Positions 14,055-23,008 of a DNA stretch of 33,550 bases are shown one piece after another. The number at the start of each line of letters is the position of its first letter. Within the stretch, counting starts at the first letter, position 1. Position numbers and translations under genes: made by a program. The notes under the pieces are model-generated. The model was not told the origin of the DNA. It did not search any database and saw nothing but the letters and a program-made list of their open reading frames with translations. The DNA comes from Mycobacterium scrofulaceum (GTDB taxonomy: Bacteria; Actinomycetota; Actinomycetes; Mycobacteriales; Mycobacteriaceae), in assembly GCF_002086735.1 (NCBI RefSeq), contig NZ_MVIJ01000052.1, positions 1 to 33,550 on the forward strand. The letters run 5' to 3'.

Positions 14055-15827
14055 ATGGGTGACGCGAGCGCGGATTCGCGGGCGGGTTCGCAGTTCGGTC
14101 CGTACCGGTTGCGGCGCCTGGTCGGCCGCGGGGGCATGGGTGACGTCTACGAGGCCGAGGACACGGTGCGGGAGCGCATCGTCGCCCTGAAACTGATGTC
14201 GCAGACCCTGTCCAACGACCCGGTGTTCCGCTCCCGCATGCAGCGCGAGGCCCGCACCGCGGGGCGGCTGCAAGAACCGCACGTCGTCCCGATTCACGAC
14301 TTCGGCGAGATCGACGGGCAACTGTACGTCGACATGCGGCTGATCGACGGCAAAGACCTGGCCGGCATGCTGAGCCGGTACGGAGCGCTGTCCCCGCCGC
14401 GGGCGGTGGCCATCGTGCGCCAGATCGGCTCGGCGCTCGACGCCGCGCATGCCGCCGGGGTCCTGCACCGCGACGTGAAGCCGGAAAACATCCTGGTGAG
14501 CGGCGACGACTTCGCCTACCTCGTCGACTTCGGGATCGCCAGCGCCAGCGCCGACGAGAAGCTGACCCAGATCGGCACCACCGTGGGCACCGTCAAGTAC
14601 ATGGCCCCCGAGCGGTTCAGCGACTCCGAGGTCACCCATCGGGCCGACATCTACGCCTTGGCCTGCGTCCTGTACGAGTGCCTGACCGGCTCCCCGCCCT
14701 ACACCGGCGACCAGGTCAGCGTGATGGGCGCGCACTTGCACCAGGCGATCCCGCAGCCCAGCGTCGCGCGGCCCGGCATCCCCGCCGCGTTCGACGCGGT
14801 GATCGCCCGCGGCATGGCCAAGGACCCCGCGGACCGCTACGCCACCTGCGGTGATCTGTCGGCGGCCGCGTACGCCGCCCTTGCCGAACCGGACCGGGAC
14901 CGGGCCACCGACATCTTGCAGCGCAGCCAGGTGGCGGGGCCGCCGGCCGCGTTCGCGGGCCGGCAACCGGGCGCTATCGCCCAGGCCGCTCCCCCGCATG
15001 CCCCCTCCTCCGGCCCGATGTGGGCGGCGCCGCCCCCCGGCGGTCCGGTGCCCCAGCCGACGGGATGGGCCGGCGGCCCCGCCTGGACCCCCGGCACCGC
15101 CCCGGCGTGGGGCCCACCGCCGCGGCCCAGCAGGAAACCGTGGCTCTGGGTCGGCGTCACCGGCGTCGCCGTGGCGGCCATCGTCGGCGTGGTCCTCGCC
15201 GTCGTGCGGCCGTGGGAGTCGTCGTCTCCGCCGGAGCCGACCAAGCCACCGCCGGCGCCGGACGCGGTCGCGCTGCGGGTCCTCGACGACGGCGTGTTCG
15301 TGGGCAGCTCGGCGGCGCCGCTGACGATCGACATCTTCAACGAGCCCATCTGCCCGCCCTGCGGCAGCTTCATCCGGTCGAATGCGGGCGACATCGACAC
15401 CGCGGTGAACAACAAGAAGCTCGCGGTGCGTTACCACCTGCTGGACTTCCTCGACGACAAGTCGCACAGCAAGAACTACTCGACCCGGGCGGTGGCGGCG
15501 TCGTACTGCGTCGCGGCGCAAAACGATCCCAAGCTCTACCTCGACTTCTACTCCGGCCTGTTCGCCAGCAACTTCCAGCCGGCCGAGGACGCGCCGGAGG
15601 ACCGCACCGACGGCGAGCTGGCCCAGCTCGCCAAGACCGTCGGCGCCGACGCCGACGTCATGACCTGCATCAAGTCGGGAGACGACGTCGCGACGGGCAA
15701 GGCGAAATCCGCGAACGGATACGCGACGCTGTCCGGGCTGGGCGCGAATTCCACACCGTTCGTGTGGGACGGCAACACGTCGGTGAACTGTCAGGACCCG
15801 ACCTGGCTGACCAAACTCCTCGGGTAG
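14055..15827 (+). CDS. pknE: Receptor Ser/Thr protein kinase PknE with DsbA-like ectodomain
   Basis: A 590-residue transmembrane kinase. The kinase domain (about 17-280) has the glycine loop GRGGMGDVY (24-32), catalytic K46, HRD (138-140), DFG (158-160) and APE (184-186), with Thr residues in the activation loop. A Pro/Gly/Ala-rich juxtamembrane linker (about 293-360) leads to one transmembrane helix (363-384). The ectodomain is thioredoxin/DsbA-like with active-site C433-P-P-C436 and matches M. tuberculosis PknE closely, including the YHLLDFLDDKSHSKNYSTRA segment in parts. PknE is linked to redox and nitric-oxide stress sensing. M. tuberculosis PknE is about 566 residues; the difference is in the linker. 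The ATG at 14055 follows GAGGAG. A second kinase with a near-identical kinase domain follows after 24 bp. Confidence 0.93.
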   Translation: MGDASADSRAGSQFGPYRLRRLVGRGGMGDVYEAEDTVRERIVALKLMSQTLSNDPVFRSRMQREARTAGRLQEPHVVPIHDFGEIDGQLYVDMRLIDGKDLAGMLSRYGALSPPRAVAIVRQIGSALDAAHAAGVLHRDVKPENILVSGDDFAYLVDFGIASASADEKLTQIGTTVGTVKYMAPERFSDSEVTHRADIYALACVLYECLTGSPPYTGDQVSVMGAHLHQAIPQPSVARPGIPAAFDAVIARGMAKDPADRYATCGDLSAAAYAALAEPDRDRATDILQRSQVAGPPAAFAGRQPGAIAQAAPPHAPSSGPMWAAPPPGGPVPQPTGWAGGPAWTPGTAPAWGPPPRPSRKPWLWVGVTGVAVAAIVGVVLAVVRPWESSSPPEPTKPPPAPDAVALRVLDDGVFVGSSAAPLTIDIFNEPICPPCGSFIRSNAGDIDTAVNNKKLAVRYHLLDFLDDKSHSKNYSTRAVAASYCVAAQNDPKLYLDFYSGLFASNFQPAEDAPEDRTDGELAQLAKTVGADADVMTCIKSGDDVATGKAKSANGYATLSGLGANSTPFVWDGNTSVNCQDPTWLTKLLG

Positions 15828-15851
15828 CCGGCCGTTGATGGGAGCCACTCG

Positions 15852-17357
15852 ATGACCGGCGCGCAAGGCTCGCGGGCGGGAACGATGTTCGGCCCCTACC
15901 GTCTCAAGCGGCTGCTCGGGCGCGGCGGCATGGGCGAGGTCTACGAGGCCGAGCACACGGTCAAACAGTGGATCGTGGCGCTGAAACTGATGTCGCACAC
16001 CTTCAGCCAGGACCCGGTGTTCCGGAAGCGGATGGAGCGCGAGGCCCGCATCACGGGGCGGCTGCTGGAGCCCCACGTGGTCCCGATCCACGACTACGGC
16101 GAGATCGACGGGCAGCTCTATCTGGAGATGCGCCTCATCGAGGGCGTCGATCTGGGCGCACTGCTGGACCGCGAGGGGCCACTCCCGGCGCCGCGGGCGG
16201 CGGCGATCGTCCACCAGGTCGCCTCGGCCCTGGACGCCGCGCACGCGGCCGGGGTGACCCACCGCGACGTCAAGCCGCAGAACATCCTGATCACCGGCGA
16301 CGACTTCGCCTATCTCGTCGACTTCGGGATCGCCAGTGCGCAGTCCGACGAGAAGCTCACCCAACTGGGCACCGCCGTCGGAACCCTGAAATACATGGCG
16401 CCCGAACGCTTTTCCAGCGACGAGGTGATGCCGCGCGCTGATGTCTACGCGCTGGCCTGTGTGCTCTACGAATGCCTGACGGCGACCCCGCCCTACCGCG
16501 CCGACAGCACCGGAATGCTGGTCAGCGCGCACCTGATGCAGCCCATCCCCAAGCCCAGCGAGCAGGGCTCCGGGGTGAGCCCGGCATTCGACGCGGTGAT
16601 CGCGGGCGGCATGGCCAAGAACCCGATCGAGCGCTACCCCACCGCCGGTGCGCTGGCCGAGGCCGCGCACCGTGCGCTCAGCAGTCCCGAACGCGAACGC
16701 GCCGAAACCATCCTGCGCGACAGCGAAATCGTCTCCGGCGCAACGGGTCCCGGGCGCCCGGGCGCCCCGGTCCAGCGCCGCCGCTGGCCGGTCGTGGCCG
16801 CCGCCACCGTCGTGGCGCTCGCCGTGTGCGCTGTCGGGCTGTGGCTCATCCTGAGACCCACCGAACAGCGGCACGCCAAGGCGACGGTCGCGAAGACCCC
16901 GCCGCCGTCGACCGCCGCCCCCAACGACGACCAGGCCCGGCTGCTCAGCCTGCTCCCGCCGGGCTACCTGGCCGGCACGTGCACGCCCGCGACGCCCGAG
17001 TCGGGCAGCGTCTGGGTGCACGCGGTCGCGATGGTGACCTGCGGGCAGAACAACCAGCCCGGCGGCCCCAGCCACGCCACCTACGGGCTGTTCGCGACGC
17101 CCGACCGGCTGAAGCGGGCGTTCACCGACGACATCGCCAACGTCAGCCTGGTCAACTGCCCCGGCGAGGGACGCTCACCCGTCAGCTGGCACTACGACCA
17201 GACGCCCAACGACATGGCCGGACTGATCGCCTGCGGCACCTACAACAACCACCCGAACGTGATCTGGACCAACGACGAGAAGCTGATGCTCAACGACGTG
17301 TCCGGGGACCCGGCCACCGTCGAGGACCTGCACACCTGGTGGGACGCCTACGGCTGA
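15852..17357 (+). CDS. PknE-paralogous receptor Ser/Thr kinase with a four-cysteine ectodomain
   Basis: A 501-residue transmembrane kinase. The kinase domain is closely similar to the preceding PknE: GRGGMGEVY (23-31), K45, HRD (137-139), DFG (157-159), APE (183-185). Juxtamembrane residues are short and basic (VQRRRW), followed by a transmembrane helix at about 312-334. The ectodomain of about 165 residues is unrelated to DsbA. It has four cysteines (C377, C397, C436, C461), probably two disulfides, and a hydrophilic PPGYLAGTC/HAVAMVTCGQN core; I cannot name the family with certainty. It is 24 bp after pknE on the same strand, so they are likely co-transcribed. Its stop is 3 bp from the stop of the convergent glutamine synthetase. 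It looks like a tandem duplication with a changed sensor. Confidence 0.9.
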   Translation: MTGAQGSRAGTMFGPYRLKRLLGRGGMGEVYEAEHTVKQWIVALKLMSHTFSQDPVFRKRMEREARITGRLLEPHVVPIHDYGEIDGQLYLEMRLIEGVDLGALLDREGPLPAPRAAAIVHQVASALDAAHAAGVTHRDVKPQNILITGDDFAYLVDFGIASAQSDEKLTQLGTAVGTLKYMAPERFSSDEVMPRADVYALACVLYECLTATPPYRADSTGMLVSAHLMQPIPKPSEQGSGVSPAFDAVIAGGMAKNPIERYPTAGALAEAAHRALSSPERERAETILRDSEIVSGATGPGRPGAPVQRRRWPVVAAATVVALAVCAVGLWLILRPTEQRHAKATVAKTPPPSTAAPNDDQARLLSLLPPGYLAGTCTPATPESGSVWVHAVAMVTCGQNNQPGGPSHATYGLFATPDRLKRAFTDDIANVSLVNCPGEGRSPVSWHYDQTPNDMAGLIACGTYNNHPNVIWTNDEKLMLNDVSGDPATVEDLHTWWDAYG

Positions 17358-17360
17358 CCC

Positions 17361-19538
17361 CTAGAGGATGTAGAGCATCTCCTGGTAGGTCGGCAACGGC
17401 CACAAGTCGTCGGCGACAACGCCTTCCAGCGCGTCGGCGGCCGCGCGCACCGCTTCCATCGCCGGCAGCAGCGCCTCCTGGGCGTGCCTGGCCTCCTCGA
17501 GCGCCGTCTCCGCCGAGTGGCCCGTCAGCGCCGCCGTCAACGCCGCCAGCGCGGCGGTCAGGTCGGCGAGCGGAGCCGAAACCGCTTCCAGCGCAGCCCG
17601 GTTCGGCTCCATCCCGGCGGCCTTCAACGTCGCGACGTTCTGCGCCAGCTCGGTCTGGTAGCGCAGCGCCGCCGGCAGGATGACGGTCGTCCCGATCTCG
17701 AGCGCCAGCTTCGCCTCGACCCCGATGGTCAGGGCGTACTGCTCCAGGCGCACCTCGTAGCGGCTGTGCAGCTCGCGCTCGTTGAAAACCCCGTACTTCT
17801 CGAACACCTCGACCGACTCCGGCTTGATGAGTTCCGGGATGGCGTCCAGCGTGGTCTTCAGGTTCGGCAAGCCGCGCTCGGCCGCCTCGATCTGCCAGTT
17901 CTCCGAATAACCGTCCCCGTTGAACACCACCGCGCCGTGGTCGGTGATGATCTCGGTGAGCAGCTTTTGCACCGCCGCGTCGAAGTCCTCCCCGTCCGCG
18001 ACCGCCTTCTCCAAAGTGGTTGCGATGTAGTCGAACGAGTCGGCCATGATCGTGTTGAGGACGATCATCGGGACGGCGACCGTCTGCCCCGAGCCGGGCG
18101 CCCGGAACTCGAACCGGTTGCCGGTGAACGCGAACGGGCTGGTGCGGTTGCGGTCGCCGGGGTCGGTCGGCAGCGGCGGCAGGGTGTCGACGCCGATGAT
18201 CATGGTGCCCTTGCCCTTCGACGACGTGGCCGCACCCTTGGCGATCTGCTCGAACACGTCGGCCAACTGCTCGCCGAGGAAGATCGAGATGATCGCCGGC
18301 GGCGCCTCGTTGGCGCCCAGCCGGTGGTCGTTGGTGGCCGACGCGACCGAGACCCGAAGCAGCCCGCCGAACTTGTGCACGGCGCGGATCACCGCGGCGC
18401 AGAACACCAGGAACTGCGCGTTCTCGTGCGGCGTATCTCCGGGCACCAGCAGCGAACCCAGCTCGGAGTTGCCCACCGAGAAGTTGACGTGCTTGCCCGA
18501 CCCGTTCACACCGGCGAACGGCTTCTCGTGGAAAAGGCATTCCATGCCATGCTTTTTCGCCAGCGTCTTGAACACCGTCATCAGCAGCTGTTGGTGGTCG
18601 GAGGCGATGTTGGCCCGCTCGAACATCGGTGCCACCTCGAATTGGCCGGGGGCGACCTCATTGTGCCGGGTCTTGGCGGGGATGCCGAGCTTGAACAGCT
18701 CCCGTTCGGTGTCCATCATGAAGCCGAGCACCCGCTCGGGTACCGAGCCGAAGTAGTGGTCGTCGAATTCCTGGCCCTTGGGCGGCTTGGCGCCGAACAC
18801 GGTGCGTCCGGCGTTGATCAGGTCCGGCCGCGCCAGGAAGAAGTGCCGGTCGACGAGGAAGTACTCCTGCTCGGGCCCGCAGAAGGAGACCACCTTGTTC
18901 AGGTCCTGGTGGCCGAACAGCGTCAGGATCCGTTCGGCGTGGACGCCCATCGCCTGCTGGCTGCGCAGCAGCGGCGTCTTGTAGTCGAGCGCCTCGCCGG
19001 TCATCGACACGAACACCGTGGGGATGCACAGCGTATTGCCGTTCGGGTTCTCCAGCACATAGGCCGGGCTGGTCACGTCCCAACCGGTGTAGCCGCGCGC
19101 CTCGAACGTGCTGCGCAGCCCGCCCGAGGGGAAGCTGGACGCGTCGGGCTCGCCCTGGATCAGGGTCTTGCCGGCGAACTCGGCGAGTGTCTGCCCGTCG
19201 GAGACGGGCTCGAGGAAGCTGTCGTGCTTCTCGGCGGTCAGCCCCGTCATCGGGTAGAAGACGTGCGCGTAATGGGTGGCGCCCTTCTCCAACGCCCAAT
19301 CCTTCATGGCGACCGCGACGGCATCGGCGACGGCCGGGTCCAGCTTGGCGCCCTTGTCGATGGTCGCCACGATGGACTTGTACACCGCCTTGGGCAGCCG
19401 TGCCTGCATCTCCGCCTTGGTGAAGACGTTGGAGCCGAAGATCTCACCCGGCAGCTCGCCCGGGACGAAGCTGATGGCGGGGGGGACATAGGCCTCGACG
19501 TTGTTGATCGCCTGCAGGCGGACCGCGTTGCCGCTCAA
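17361..19538 (-). CDS. glnN: Type III glutamine synthetase (GlnN family)
   Basis: A 725-residue enzyme, the size typical of GSIII (about 700-730) and far larger than GSI. Diagnostic blocks are the N-terminal GSIII domain with FVPGELPGEIFGSNVF, GPEQEYFLVD, HNEVAPGQFEVAP, FAGVNGSGKHVNFS, NDHRLGANEAPPAI and NRTSPFAFTGNRFEFR. It makes glutamine from glutamate, ammonia and ATP. The chosen start is TTG at 19538 with AGGAA seven bases upstream; an in-frame GTG at 19598 would add 20 residues but lacks a ribosome binding site and would read through a set of dyads. It is the last of a minus-strand series (NRPS, asnO, ngg, MFS, glnN) and could supply glutamine for the neighbouring N-acetylglutaminylglutamine pathway, which is inference. 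glnN is the usual name in other bacteria. Confidence 0.92.
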   Translation of the reverse strand: MSGNAVRLQAINNVEAYVPPAISFVPGELPGEIFGSNVFTKAEMQARLPKAVYKSIVATIDKGAKLDPAVADAVAVAMKDWALEKGATHYAHVFYPMTGLTAEKHDSFLEPVSDGQTLAEFAGKTLIQGEPDASSFPSGGLRSTFEARGYTGWDVTSPAYVLENPNGNTLCIPTVFVSMTGEALDYKTPLLRSQQAMGVHAERILTLFGHQDLNKVVSFCGPEQEYFLVDRHFFLARPDLINAGRTVFGAKPPKGQEFDDHYFGSVPERVLGFMMDTERELFKLGIPAKTRHNEVAPGQFEVAPMFERANIASDHQQLLMTVFKTLAKKHGMECLFHEKPFAGVNGSGKHVNFSVGNSELGSLLVPGDTPHENAQFLVFCAAVIRAVHKFGGLLRVSVASATNDHRLGANEAPPAIISIFLGEQLADVFEQIAKGAATSSKGKGTMIIGVDTLPPLPTDPGDRNRTSPFAFTGNRFEFRAPGSGQTVAVPMIVLNTIMADSFDYIATTLEKAVADGEDFDAAVQKLLTEIITDHGAVVFNGDGYSENWQIEAAERGLPNLKTTLDAIPELIKPESVEVFEKYGVFNERELHSRYEVRLEQYALTIGVEAKLALEIGTTVILPAALRYQTELAQNVATLKAAGMEPNRAALEAVSAPLADLTAALAALTAALTGHSAETALEEARHAQEALLPAMEAVRAAADALEGVVADDLWPLPTYQEMLYIL

Positions 19539-19570
19539 TGGAATTCCTATCGCTAAGGGGGCCCACAACG

Positions 19571-19601
19571 TGTCCTCGAGGACAGTGGACCGGCTCACTG
19601 T
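19571..19601 (-). promoter_or_regulatory. Nested dyads in the glutamine synthetase leader, candidate operator
   Basis: Two perfect inverted repeats overlap: a 14-bp palindrome TGTCCTCGAGGACA (19571-19584) and ACAGTG-N8-CACTGT (19582-19601). They start 33 bp upstream of the TTG start of the type III glutamine synthetase. This arrangement is unusual for chance and suggests binding of a dimeric regulator or alternative RNA folds. It does not fit the classical GlnR half-site pattern as far as I can see. Confidence 0.4.
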
Positions 19602-19615
19602 AGGAACTCTCGATG

Positions 19616-19634
19616 GCGGGCTTGTTACGCCCGC
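19616..19634 (-). terminator. GC-rich hairpin between the MFS gene and the glutamine synthetase gene
   Basis: A perfect 6-bp stem GCGGGC/GCCCGC with a 7-nt loop, about 50 bp after the MFS stop codon on the transcribed strand. There is no T-tract after it. It may be a mycobacterial-type weak terminator or part of the regulatory region of the next gene; the loop on the minus strand reads GTAACAA. Confidence 0.3.
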
Positions 19635-19681
19635 GTCAACGGTATCGCCGCAATGGTTGCGAACAGAAGTCGCGGCGCCCG

Positions 19682-21157
19682 CTACGTGGTCTCGCGCCCG
19701 TGGTGTTCGGCGTCTTCGACGGTCAACGGCAACGCCAGCTCCTCGAGCGGGCGCCGTTCCGCGGCGATCCCGAGCCACAATTCGACCAGGCCGGCGATCG
19801 CCATCACCGCGGCGCCGATCAGGAAGGACCACATCACCTGGTCGCGTTGCCCGGAGTTGATCAGCTGGCCGAACAGCAACGGGCCGGTGATGCCGCCGAT
19901 CGCCGTGCCGAGCGCGTAGAAGAACGCGATCGCCAGCGCCCTGGTCTCCATCGGGAAGATCTCGCTGACCGTCAGGTAGGCGGCGCTCGCGCCCGCCGAG
20001 GCCAGGAAGAACGCGACAGCGAGCACGGCGATGAACGCCCAGACCCCGCCGGTCCGGGTGACGAACAGGACCGCGAGGATGACGGCCACCACCGCGGACC
20101 CGAGGTAGGTCGCCGTGATCATCGGCTTGCGGCCGACGCTGTCGAAGAGGTGGCCAAGCGCCAGCGGGCCGACGAAATTGCTGAGCGCCCACAGGATGAA
20201 GAACAGCGGCACCGTCCCCGACGGCACACCGTAGAACCCGCTCAGCAGCGTGCCCAGGTTGAATGTCACCCCGTTGTAGAGGAACGCCTGCCCGGTGAAC
20301 AGCGCCAGCCCCAGGACGGCGCGCCGCGGATACAGCTTGAACGCCACCCTGGCGATCTCCCGGAACGAGATCGTCTCGCGCTGGCGGATCTTCAGCTTGC
20401 GCCCGTGCGGCTCGGGCAGCGGCTCACCGGTTTCCTGCTGCACCGACTCCTCGATCTCGCCGACGACGCGCTCGGCCTCCTCGTCGCGCCCGTGGATGAA
20501 CAACCAGCGGGGGCTCTCCGGGACGTTGCGCCGGACGAGCAGGACGAAGATGCCGAAGATGGCGCCGACGCCGAACGCGAGCCGCCAGCCGATGTTGGGC
20601 GCGAAATTCGAGGTGTCGAGCAGGACGAGCGCGCCGCCCGCCCCCGCGGCCGAGCCGAGCCAGTACGTCCCGTTGATGATCAGGTCGACGCGGCCGCGCA
20701 CGCGGGCCGGGATCAGCTCGTCGATCGCCGAGTTGATCGCGGCGTATTCGCCGCCGATGCCCGAGCCGGTGAAGAAGCGGGCCACGAAGAAATACCACGG
20801 CGCGAAAGCGAACGCGGTCGCGACGGTGGCGACCAGGTACACCGCCAGGGTCAACATGAACAGGTTGCGCCGACCGAACCGGTCCGTGAGGTGACCGAAG
20901 AACAGCGCGCCCAGGCACGCACCGGCGATGTAGAACGCGGCGGCCATCCCGATCTGGGCGGCGTTGAGGTCGATGCCGCTGCCCTTCTCGGTGAGCCGGG
21001 CCGACACGTTGCCCACCATCGTGACCTCGAGCCCGTCGAGGATCCACACCCCGCCGAGCCCGATGACCACGCGCCAGTGGAATCGCGACCAGGGCAGCCT
21101 GTCCAGCCGCGCCGGCACATGGGTCTCGATGGTTCCGGTTTGCACGCTTCCGCTCAT
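19682..21157 (-). CDS. MFS transporter, sugar-porter / metabolite:H+ symporter type
   Basis: A 491-residue protein with 12 hydrophobic helices in two halves. The loop 2-3 signature is GHLTDRFGRR (88-97), the matching loop in the second half is GHLFDSVGRKP, and PESPRWLF (213-220) follows helix 6, as in the sugar-porter family. GIGGEYAAINSAIDE in helix 4/5 resembles metabolite:H+ symporters. Substrate is unknown; a sugar, organic acid or small osmolyte is possible. The ATG at 21157 is preceded by TAGGAG with good spacing; a GTG at 21178 is an upstream alternative. It follows ngg by 54 bp on the same strand, so it may move the NAGGN product or a precursor, but nothing in the sequence shows this. 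Confidence 0.88.
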   Translation of the reverse strand: MSGSVQTGTIETHVPARLDRLPWSRFHWRVVIGLGGVWILDGLEVTMVGNVSARLTEKGSGIDLNAAQIGMAAAFYIAGACLGALFFGHLTDRFGRRNLFMLTLAVYLVATVATAFAFAPWYFFVARFFTGSGIGGEYAAINSAIDELIPARVRGRVDLIINGTYWLGSAAGAGGALVLLDTSNFAPNIGWRLAFGVGAIFGIFVLLVRRNVPESPRWLFIHGRDEEAERVVGEIEESVQQETGEPLPEPHGRKLKIRQRETISFREIARVAFKLYPRRAVLGLALFTGQAFLYNGVTFNLGTLLSGFYGVPSGTVPLFFILWALSNFVGPLALGHLFDSVGRKPMITATYLGSAVVAVILAVLFVTRTGGVWAFIAVLAVAFFLASAGASAAYLTVSEIFPMETRALAIAFFYALGTAIGGITGPLLFGQLINSGQRDQVMWSFLIGAAVMAIAGLVELWLGIAAERRPLEELALPLTVEDAEHHGRETT

Positions 21158-21211
21158 CTGGCTCCTATCTGAGTGCACAGAGAATTACCCAGGCGAGGGG
21201 CGGGCCAAGCC

Positions 21212-23008
21212 TCAGCCACGGTCGGCGCGCGACTCCTCGGGAGTCCAGGCTTGCGGCTGGCCCGGGTGGCCGGGGAACAGGAAGTCGATGAAGGCCGCGG
21301 CGGTGGGCTGCGGTTCGTGGTTGGCCAGCCCCGGTCGCTCGTTGGCTTCGATGAAGGCGTACTCGGCGCCGGTGACGTCGGGCACCAGCAGGTCGATGCC
21401 CGTCACGGGGATGCCGATCGCCTCGGCCGCCGTCACCGCGACGCGGCACAGTTCGGCGTTCACCACGGCTGTGACGTCGTGGATCGTGCCGCCCTGATGC
21501 AGGTTGGCGGTGCGCCGAACGCGCAGGCGGGTGCCCTGCGGCAGCACATCGTCGAGCGTCCAGCCCGCCTCGGCGACCGTCGACTCGGTGAGGTCGTCGA
21601 GCGGGATACGGGACTCGCCGCCGGTGGCCGCCGAGCGCCGCCGGCTTTCGGCCGCGATCAGGTCGCGGATGCTGTGCTCACCAGTGCCGATGATCTCCGG
21701 CGGCAGCCGCAGCGCGGCGGCGACCACCCGGCCGTCGATCACCACCAGCCGGAGGTCGTCGCCCTGCACCCGCTGCTCGATCAACACGTCGGGGTATTGC
21801 TGACGCGCGCGGGCCAGGGCGGCGGCGAGCTCGTCGGGCCCGTTGTCGGCGGTCACGCCGACCGTGATGCCCTTGCCCTGCTCCCCGCGGGTCGGTTTGA
21901 CGACCACCTCCCCGACCTCGCTGAGGAAGTTGTAGTCCCCCTCGTCGAAGGTGGCCAGCCGGGCGCGCGGCACGGTGATGCCCGCCTCCGACACCAGGCG
22001 CCGCGTCAGGCGCTTGTCGTCGCAGCGGCACATGGCGACCGCCGAGGTGTACTCGGACAGCGACTCGCGGGTGACGACGCTGCGGCCACCGTGGGTGAGC
22101 CGCATCTCGCCGGTCTCGGCGTCGAGCACCTCGACCCAGATGCCGCGGCGCAGCGCCTCGTCGGCGATGATCCGGGCGTAGGGGTTCAGGTCGTCGATCG
22201 TCTCGGGCGGCGGGCTGAACAGCGGCTCGTTGATCGCGTTCTTGCGCTTGATCGCCAGCACCGGGACGCGGCGGAATCCCAGCTTCTCGTACAGGCCGAT
22301 GGCGGCGGCGTTGTCGTGCGCGACCGACAGGTCCATGTAGGCGCGGCCCGCGTCGCGGAACCGCTCCGCCAGCGCCCGGGTCAGGGCCGCGCCGATCCCG
22401 GGCAGCCCGGCGGCCGGGTCGACGGCCAGCGTCCACAGGCTCGACCCCTGCTCCGGGTCGGAGAACAGCAGCTCGTGGTCCACGCCGGTGACGGTGCCCA
22501 CCACCGCTCCGTCGGCGTCGCGCACGGCCAGCAGGTAGATCACCGCCGGCACGTGCAGGTGGTTGTGCCAGATGACGTCGACGCCGGCCGGGACCATTCC
22601 GCAGCGCACATAGACGCGGTTCATCGCGTCGGCGTCGACCGGGTCGTTGAGCGTCCGCACGGTGACCCCCAGCGGCGCGGGCGACAGGTCTTCGGCCTTC
22701 ATCGAGTCGGTGAACCGCAGCCGGTAGGTGTGGCTGGGGTCGATGAAAAGCTCGGTCGGCGCCTCGGCGACCACCACGTGCGATTCGCGCGCATAGATGC
22801 AGATGTCCCGGCGCCCCGGGCCCTCCCGGCGCAGCGCCTCGACCAACTCGTGGGCGTCGGCGAAGGTCTGGCCGAAAATAAGCCGCCCCCAGCCCAATTC
22901 GAGCTCGACGTCCTTGGCCATCGCCTCCACCAGCTCCGGCGGCGAGGCGTCGTGCAGGCCCATCGTGATCGCCTCGGTGTGGTCGCCGGGGGGATCGGTC
23001 ACGGTCAT
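21212..23008 (-). CDS. ngg: N-acetylglutaminylglutamine synthetase (GNAT plus ATP-grasp fusion)
   Basis: A 598-residue two-enzyme fusion. After an N-terminal region of about 110 residues comes a GNAT acetyltransferase domain (about 117-255) with motif A LAVDPAAGLPGIGAAL and the LYEKLGFRR tail. Then comes a cyanophycin-synthetase/ATP-grasp domain (about 320-580) with VVVKPTRGEQGKGITVGV, LIEQRVQGDDLRLVVI and FIEANERPGLANH. This architecture is that of Ngg, which with AsnO makes the osmoprotectant N-acetylglutaminylglutamine amide in Sinorhizobium and Pseudomonas: the GNAT part acetylates glutamine and the ATP-grasp part makes the peptide bond. Its ATG overlaps the asnO stop (ATGA), so the two are translationally coupled. 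The peptidase of the M42 family that completes the usual trio is absent here. The name rests on domain order and partner gene. Confidence 0.88.
   Translation of the reverse strand: MTVTDPPGDHTEAITMGLHDASPPELVEAMAKDVELELGWGRLIFGQTFADAHELVEALRREGPGRRDICIYARESHVVVAEAPTELFIDPSHTYRLRFTDSMKAEDLSPAPLGVTVRTLNDPVDADAMNRVYVRCGMVPAGVDVIWHNHLHVPAVIYLLAVRDADGAVVGTVTGVDHELLFSDPEQGSSLWTLAVDPAAGLPGIGAALTRALAERFRDAGRAYMDLSVAHDNAAAIGLYEKLGFRRVPVLAIKRKNAINEPLFSPPPETIDDLNPYARIIADEALRRGIWVEVLDAETGEMRLTHGGRSVVTRESLSEYTSAVAMCRCDDKRLTRRLVSEAGITVPRARLATFDEGDYNFLSEVGEVVVKPTRGEQGKGITVGVTADNGPDELAAALARARQQYPDVLIEQRVQGDDLRLVVIDGRVVAAALRLPPEIIGTGEHSIRDLIAAESRRRSAATGGESRIPLDDLTESTVAEAGWTLDDVLPQGTRLRVRRTANLHQGGTIHDVTAVVNAELCRVAVTAAEAIGIPVTGIDLLVPDVTGAEYAFIEANERPGLANHEPQPTAAAFIDFLFPGHPGQPQAWTPEESRADRG

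Noticed and set aside
19539..19598. GTG start for the type III glutamine synthetase at 19598
   Set aside because: No ribosome binding site, and the 20 added residues lie over perfect dyads; the TTG at 19538 has AGGAA at proper spacing.
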